Shown here: piece after piece, positions 6,428-10,169 of the stretch | How the letters are laid out: each line of letters starts with the position of its first letter | Numbering within the stretch: position 1 is the stretch's first letter | Position numbers and translations under genes: made by a program | Notes under the pieces: generated by a model | The model's input: the letters and a program-made list of their open reading frames with translations, nothing else | Database searches by the model: none | Told to the model about the DNA's origin: nothing | Assembly (NCBI GenBank): GCA_024998705.1 | Contig: JACOEF010000516.1 | Span: 1 to 10,169 of the forward strand | DNA from: Nitrospira sp. | GTDB taxonomy: Bacteria > Nitrospirota > Nitrospiria > Nitrospirales > Nitrospiraceae | Direction: 5' to 3' | DNA length: 10,169 nt

Positions 6428-7659
6428 GGAAAGACCGTCACCTCTGGGATCGGGACCACGAACTTCCCTCCCCACTCACGAATAAAAGCCATCTGCTGGA
6501 TGACCTCATCCTTGAGATTCCACGGAAGAATGAGCACATAGTCCGGGCGGGTCTGACGGATCTGCTCCGGCGCGTAGATAGGAATATGTACACCAGGCAG
6601 GAAATGACCTTGCTTGTGTGGACTCCGGTCAACCGTATAGTCCATCAAATCTGTGCGCACGCCACAGTAGTTCAGCAACGTATTGCCTTTGGCCGGTGCT
6701 CCATACCCAACCACACGTTTCCCTTCTTGCTTAGCTGAAATCAAGAACGAGAGTAGTTTCCGTTTCGTCGCCTCGACCTTGGGCGCAAATGAGAGGTAGT
6801 GCTTCAATTCACCAAATCCGGCACGCTGTTCCTTCGCTTTGAGGTCTCTCGCTCGGGATTGGGTCGACTTTGATTCATCCTGATCGTGGCACGCGTAGAT
6901 TCTGAGTGAACCACCGTGGGTTGGTAACTCCTCGACATCGAACAACTTCATGCCGTGACGCGCAAAAACTTGCTCCACTGCCAGGAAGGAAAAGTAGGAA
7001 AAGTGCTCATGGTAAATCGTGTCAAACTGATTGGACTCCATGAGCTGAAGCAAATGAGGAAACTCCATGGTGATCAGGCCGGTTGGCTTTAGCAGTATCT
7101 TCAAACCCTTCACGAAATCGTTCAAGTCCGGAACATGGGCCAGCACGTTATTACCGATAATCAAATCGGCCGACCAGGCATCGTTTGTTAGGCCTAGCGC
7201 CGTCCTTTCGCCAAAGAAGGCCACCTTGGTATTAATACCATTTTTCTTTGCCACTTCAGCCACATTGGCAGCCGGCTCGACGCCAAGGACCGGAATTCCT
7301 CGCGCCACGAAGTTCTTCAGCAAGTATCCGTCATTACTTGCGATCTCAACAACTTTTGACTTCTCATTCAGATGGAACCGATCCGCAATCATGTCGACAT
7401 ACGCCTTCGCATGTGCCAGCCACGAGTCAGAAAAGGATGAAAAGTACGCATAGTCGGAAAAGATATCATCAGGAGAGGAAAACTGTTCCAACTGCACAAG
7501 GAGACACTTTTCGCAGACATAGACATGCAGCGGGAAAAATGGCTCCATGCGGTTTCGTTGTTCTGGTTTAATATACGAATTGGCTAACGGTGACATGCCC
7601 AGATCCACGAAGGTATGATTCAGCACCGCTCCGCATGATCGACACAATGATTGCCCCAT
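6424..7659 (-). CDS. NDP-sugar C-methyltransferase, TylCIII/TcaB9 type
   Basis: The 411-residue protein has the three-part layout of sugar C-methyltransferases. An N-terminal zinc domain carries CRSCG and CEKC (C6, C9, C49, C52). A SAM-binding Rossmann core carries EIASNDGYLL (105-114), GVEPAANVAEVA (126-137) and NNVLAHVPDL (170-179). A C-terminal domain carries VVGYGAPAKGNTLLNY (316-331), DRSPHKQGHFLPG (344-356) and a final ILPWNLKDEV. IYHEHFSYFS (215-224) matches the active-site segment of TylCIII/TcaB9, where Tyr, His and Glu residues help remove the proton at C3 of a 4-keto sugar. It is therefore expected to transfer a methyl from S-adenosylmethionine to a ring carbon, making a branched sugar. 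The ATG at 7659 has AAGGGGG 5 nt upstream and a 50-bp gap to the previous gene. It overlaps the next gene by 4 nt. The class is secure; the position methylated and the exact sugar are inferred. Confidence 0.94.
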   Translation of the reverse strand: MGQSLCRSCGAVLNHTFVDLGMSPLANSYIKPEQRNRMEPFFPLHVYVCEKCLLVQLEQFSSPDDIFSDYAYFSSFSDSWLAHAKAYVDMIADRFHLNEKSKVVEIASNDGYLLKNFVARGIPVLGVEPAANVAEVAKKNGINTKVAFFGERTALGLTNDAWSADLIIGNNVLAHVPDLNDFVKGLKILLKPTGLITMEFPHLLQLMESNQFDTIYHEHFSYFSFLAVEQVFARHGMKLFDVEELPTHGGSLRIYACHDQDESKSTQSRARDLKAKEQRAGFGELKHYLSFAPKVEATKRKLLSFLISAKQEGKRVVGYGAPAKGNTLLNYCGVRTDLMDYTVDRSPHKQGHFLPGVHIPIYAPEQIRQTRPDYVLILPWNLKDEVIQQMAFIREWGGKFVVPIPEVTVFP

Positions 7660-7664
7660 ATGAA

Positions 7665-7671
7665 CCCCCTT
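7665..7671 (-). promoter_or_regulatory. Ribosome binding site AAGGGGG of the methyltransferase gene
   Basis: This purine-rich box sits 5 nt before the ATG at 7659 in the 50-bp gap after the broken SDR gene. It supports that start and allows the methyltransferase to be translated independently of the nonsense codon upstream. Confidence 0.55.
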
Positions 7672-7709
7672 CTTCGCTACGGTTGCCTTACACCGCCATC
7701 TTGAAGAAC

Positions 7710-8792
7710 CTACGATCCGGCAACGCCCTTGGCGCCTGTCCCGGCGCGCTCAGCCCACTCAAGATTGTCGGTGAGGTGCCCGTTCTCCCGAAGACGCTTC
7801 AGCGTCACTAACCGCATGAATTCGCCTGTTCTGAATTGAGGGTCCTGGAACTTCATAGCTGTCAAACCATCTCGAAGATCCACTACTGCGCTGGAAAGAT
7901 CCACAGCCGGAAGAAATCCTTGAGCCAATTTCGTAAACTTATCAAAGTTTACGCGATAGGAGCGTTTATCAGGCTGGGCATCCTTATTGATCGAGACCTC
8001 CACCCCAGGGATCACCTTAGCCACCGCGGTTGCAAGGTCCTTTACCTGATAGTTCCAGGTGTCGCTTCCTACGTTGAGGGTCAAACACGTTCCGCCCTCT
8101 CGATGGTTTCGTTGCAAGGCCCAATCGATTGCGCGCGCCATGTCTTTGACGTGAATGAGCGGCCGCTATGGTGTTCCATCACTCAAAATATTGATCCGTT
8201 TCGACGCCAATGCACCAGCGACAAAATCATTCAAGACAAGATCCAGCCGCACACGATCACTCATCCCACAGGCAGTGGAAAACCTGAGGCAGGTAGCCGT
8301 GAAGGTCTCCGACGCGAGAGACGCGAGATCACGTTCCGTCGCCACTTTTGACTTCGCATAGGCGGTAAGAGGATTCAGTTCGTCTTCCTCGCGACGAGGC
8401 CCCCCTTCGGCAAACCCATACACACTGCAACTTGACGCAAAGACAAACCGTTTTACACCGGCACGCTTTGCCTTTTTCGCAAGATCCACGCTCGCTCGAT
8501 GATTAATTGTCATCGTGACGTCTTCATATAACGCCCCCATGGGATCATTGGAGATAGCACACAAATGAACTACCCCATCGACCCCATGAAGAATGTCCTC
8601 AGGCACCTGTCGAATATCTCCAAAGTACTGCACATCCGCCCGACTTTCAGGAAATCGCGGCGCACCTGTCAAGCAATGAGCGAAGTACCCCATGTCATAC
8701 CCAATGAGCGTTGCTCCCGGATGGGATTCCCGTAAACGACGCAGCACTAATGGTCCCACATACCCCATATTGCCGGTGACCAAAATCTTCAT
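7710..8792 (-). pseudogene. Extended SDR NDP-sugar epimerase/dehydratase interrupted by an in-frame TAG
   Basis: The ATG at 8792 has GGGAG 5 nt upstream. The first 208 residues hold the whole cofactor and catalytic core: TGNMGYVG (6-13), VVHLCAISNDP (74-84), FASSCSVYG (118-126) and YAKSK (Y145, K149). Codon 209 is TAG (8168-8166) in NILSDGTP*RPLIHVKDMARAI. In the many SDR proteins with this segment the residue is normally Trp, so TGG to TAG is the simplest change. The same frame then continues without shift to 7710. It gives a normal substrate-binding end (LTLNVGSDTWNYQVKDLA, then LRENGHL), and would make 360 residues in total. The first ATG after the stop is at 8141, with no ribosome site. 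The truncated product keeps the Rossmann fold but loses most of the substrate domain and is unlikely to work. The intact enzyme would reduce, epimerise or dehydrate the NDP-sugar; which of these is unknown. A gene caller would split it as 8166-8792 and 7710-8141. Confidence 0.9.
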
Positions 8793-9999
8793 TGGTACTC
8801 CCTCGACTTAAGGTGGCTTTGATCTGCTGACAAACATGTTCGGAAAATGGAAGTGAGCAAGTGAACGCGGGAGACACGGCGTTCAGCACATGCATCGACC
8901 GCTTATCACCCTCCAGCACAAAATCCATTTCAAGTTTACGCTTTCTGATGTCGACCAGCTGGGCTCGAATCCCAGGCTTGCCCCAGTTCTGATAGTGTTC
9001 GGCCGTCACACCTTCCGCCAATTGACTTGCCAATGAAACCATGGTTGCCTTCGAATACTTCGCCATCTCGCGAATCGCGAGGGTTTTGAAATCAAAGTTT
9101 GAGGTAGCCAACAGCCCAACCCCACGCATGGCCACTTCGAGGAATTCGTTCCAGTGGAAATTTGCTATGCCGCCATAATGTTCCCGCCATAACCCCGGAA
9201 TTGCGGTAGGGCCAATCTTCGCCTTTCCGCTCGCCGCCACTGTAAAGTGAACACCCAGGAATGGATTCTTCAAATCAGGAACCGGATAGATGTTTGTTCG
9301 AATCGATCCAGCAGGCTCACTGGAGTAAAGGTATAGTCCCTTAAATGGAAGAATTCGGTAGTGTTCCGAAAAGCCAAACTCACGCGCGATGCGATCAGCG
9401 TATAGCCCCGCGGCATTCACCACATATCCGACATGATGCGTCCCCTTCGTGGTCACGACCTGCCCTTTCGAGGAGGAGAGATACCGAACCCCGCAGTGCA
9501 GTTGCACCCCTTCCTCTATGGCATCTGCTTTAATAGCTCGCATGACCTGAGTCGGATCTACTGTTGACGTTGCGGGCGAGAACAAGGCTCGAGCAAACGT
9601 CTTAACCCGGGGCTCAATCGTTTTTGCATCTTTCTCAGAAATTTCCTCAAGCGGAATTCCGTTCACACGGCCCCGCCGAAGCAGTTCATCAAGACCAGCA
9701 TGATCATTTTGGTCTTTCGCGACCACTAATTTGCCGCACTTGTTCAACGGAATTCTCTTGGTGTCACAGTATTCGGTCAAGAGACGATTACCGTTCCACG
9801 TGAACTTGGCCTTTAAGCTATCTGGCGAATAATAGAATCCTGCATGCAAGACCCCGCTATTGCGGCCGCTTGCATGCAACCCACAGTCTTCCTCTTTCTC
9901 AACAAGGTGCACTGATGCGCCAGGAAACGTTTGCCGCAAGCGGCGCGCAATATTGAGACCAATCACCCCACCGCCAATGACGAGAAAATCCGATTGCAT
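8695..9999 (-). CDS. lhgO: LhgO-like FAD-dependent oxidoreductase (L-2-hydroxyglutarate oxidase family)
   Basis: The ATG at 9999-9997 lies 5 nt after the rfbF stop and begins MQSDFLVIGGGVIGLNIARR, the FAD-binding dinucleotide fold with GGGVIG at 9-14 and the ribose-binding E34. GRNSGVLHAGFYYSPDSLKA (45-64) and the later IYPVPDLKNPFLGVHFT are hallmarks of the LhgO/YgaF branch of the DAO family. The C-terminal HVLNAVSPAFTCSLPFSEH closes the FAD domain. LhgO oxidises L-2-hydroxyglutarate to 2-oxoglutarate, passing electrons to the membrane quinone pool. In a sugar operon the substrate may instead be a hydroxy-acid or sugar-derived compound, which is inference. The frame runs 98 nt into the next gene, adding about 32 residues of unlikely sequence past residue 402. 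A TAA in the neighbouring frame at 8810-8808 would end the protein at about 396 residues, so a small 3' frameshift is possible. The core is clearly intact. Confidence 0.88.
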   Translation of the reverse strand: MQSDFLVIGGGVIGLNIARRLRQTFPGASVHLVEKEEDCGLHASGRNSGVLHAGFYYSPDSLKAKFTWNGNRLLTEYCDTKRIPLNKCGKLVVAKDQNDHAGLDELLRRGRVNGIPLEEISEKDAKTIEPRVKTFARALFSPATSTVDPTQVMRAIKADAIEEGVQLHCGVRYLSSSKGQVVTTKGTHHVGYVVNAAGLYADRIAREFGFSEHYRILPFKGLYLYSSEPAGSIRTNIYPVPDLKNPFLGVHFTVAASGKAKIGPTAIPGLWREHYGGIANFHWNEFLEVAMRGVGLLATSNFDFKTLAIREMAKYSKATMVSLASQLAEGVTAEHYQNWGKPGIRAQLVDIRKRKLEMDFVLEGDKRSMHVLNAVSPAFTCSLPFSEHVCQQIKATLSRGSTNEDFGHRQYGVCGTISAASFTGIPSGSNAHWV

Positions 10000-10004
10000 A
10001 CGAC

Positions 10005-10169
10005 CTACCACATTTTCCAAGGAGCCTTACCGGATTGCCAAAGCCCCTCGAGATATTCCTTTTCTTTCAACGTATCCATGCAAGACCAAAATCCATAGTG
10101 CTTGTACCCGACCATCTCACCAGCATGAGCCAGGCGCTCAACTGGCTCACGCTCCCAAGCAGTCTGGTC
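10005..10169 (-). CDS. rfbF: Glucose-1-phosphate cytidylyltransferase, C-terminal end (cut by right edge)
   Basis: The frame is open from the right window edge to TAG at 10007-10005 and gives the last 54 residues. They include EPVERLAHAGEMVGYKHYGF, the motif GFWSCMDTLKEKEYLE, and the ending LWQSGKAPWKMW. This is the characteristic end of RfbF, a protein of roughly 255 residues. RfbF makes CDP-glucose from CTP and glucose-1-phosphate, the first step toward CDP-linked 3,6-dideoxy and related deoxysugars. This defines the likely nucleotide carrier for the downstream enzymes. The LhgO-like gene follows after 5 nt, so both are in one operon. The catalytic N-terminal domain is outside the window. 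Residues are as expected for the family, with nothing odd in the visible part. Confidence 0.93.
   Translation of the reverse strand, partial: DQTAWEREPVERLAHAGEMVGYKHYGFWSCMDTLKEKEYLEGLWQSGKAPWKMW

Noticed and set aside
8159..8166. GCGGCCGC next to the premature TAG, suggesting a cloning scar
   Set aside because: The site is part of the normal codons for Arg-Pro after the stop, the frame continues without any insertion, and a second copy lies inside intact LhgO coding sequence. No vector-like sequence is present.
9841..9878. 10-bp inverted repeat TGCATGCAAG / CTTGCATGCA around a GCGGCCGC site
   Set aside because: It lies in the LhgO-like gene and comes from the repeated Leu-His-Ala codons in the conserved segment GLHASGRNSGVLHAG, where TGCATGCA is self-complementary. 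The protein motif explains it.
10000..10020. Longer start (TTG at 10020) for the LhgO-like gene
   Set aside because: It lies inside the rfbF end and adds seven residues before the natural start of the FAD-binding strand. The ATG at 9999 fits the family.

Overview
All genes read on the minus strand. Their content marks this as part of a surface-polysaccharide (O-antigen or lipopolysaccharide type) locus of a Gram-negative bacterium with middling G+C. No rRNA, tRNA, mobile element or CRISPR array was found, so the species cannot be fixed from the window.

In transcription order, right to left, the window opens with the last 54 residues of a glucose-1-phosphate cytidylyltransferase (rfbF). It is followed by an LhgO-like FAD oxidoreductase, an extended SDR sugar epimerase/dehydratase broken by an in-frame TAG, a TylCIII/TcaB9-type sugar C-methyltransferase, an RmlC-like cupin epimerase, a DUF4910/DUF2172 zinc-aminopeptidase-like protein with a C-terminal winged helix, and a PhyH-like Fe(II)/2-oxoglutarate oxygenase broken by a one-base frameshift. 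The last four genes are joined by three consecutive 4-nt stop/start overlaps (ATGA, GTGA, ATGA), so this block is almost certainly one transcript. An 873-bp gap with no recognisable gene follows; it holds palindromes and one weak promoter candidate. A second group comes next: a CDP-paratose/tyvelose 2-epimerase-like SDR, a GT-B (GT4) glycosyltransferase, and the start of a GT-A (GT2) glycosyltransferase that runs off the left edge.

The working model is that RfbF makes CDP-glucose, and that the SDR, C-methyltransferase and cupin enzymes convert a 4-keto intermediate into a C-methyl-branched deoxysugar. The flavoenzyme and the oxygenase may add redox tailoring, and the two glycosyltransferases may place sugars in a repeat unit. 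The 4,6-dehydratase this needs (RfbG-like) is not in the window and may lie to the right. The most notable observations are the two clear gene-breaking lesions in the same operon, a Tyr-to-Phe change in the YxxxK motif of the 2-epimerase homologue, and a peptidase-fold protein translationally coupled to sugar enzymes. The two lesions may be real decay or consensus errors, and this cannot be settled from sequence alone.
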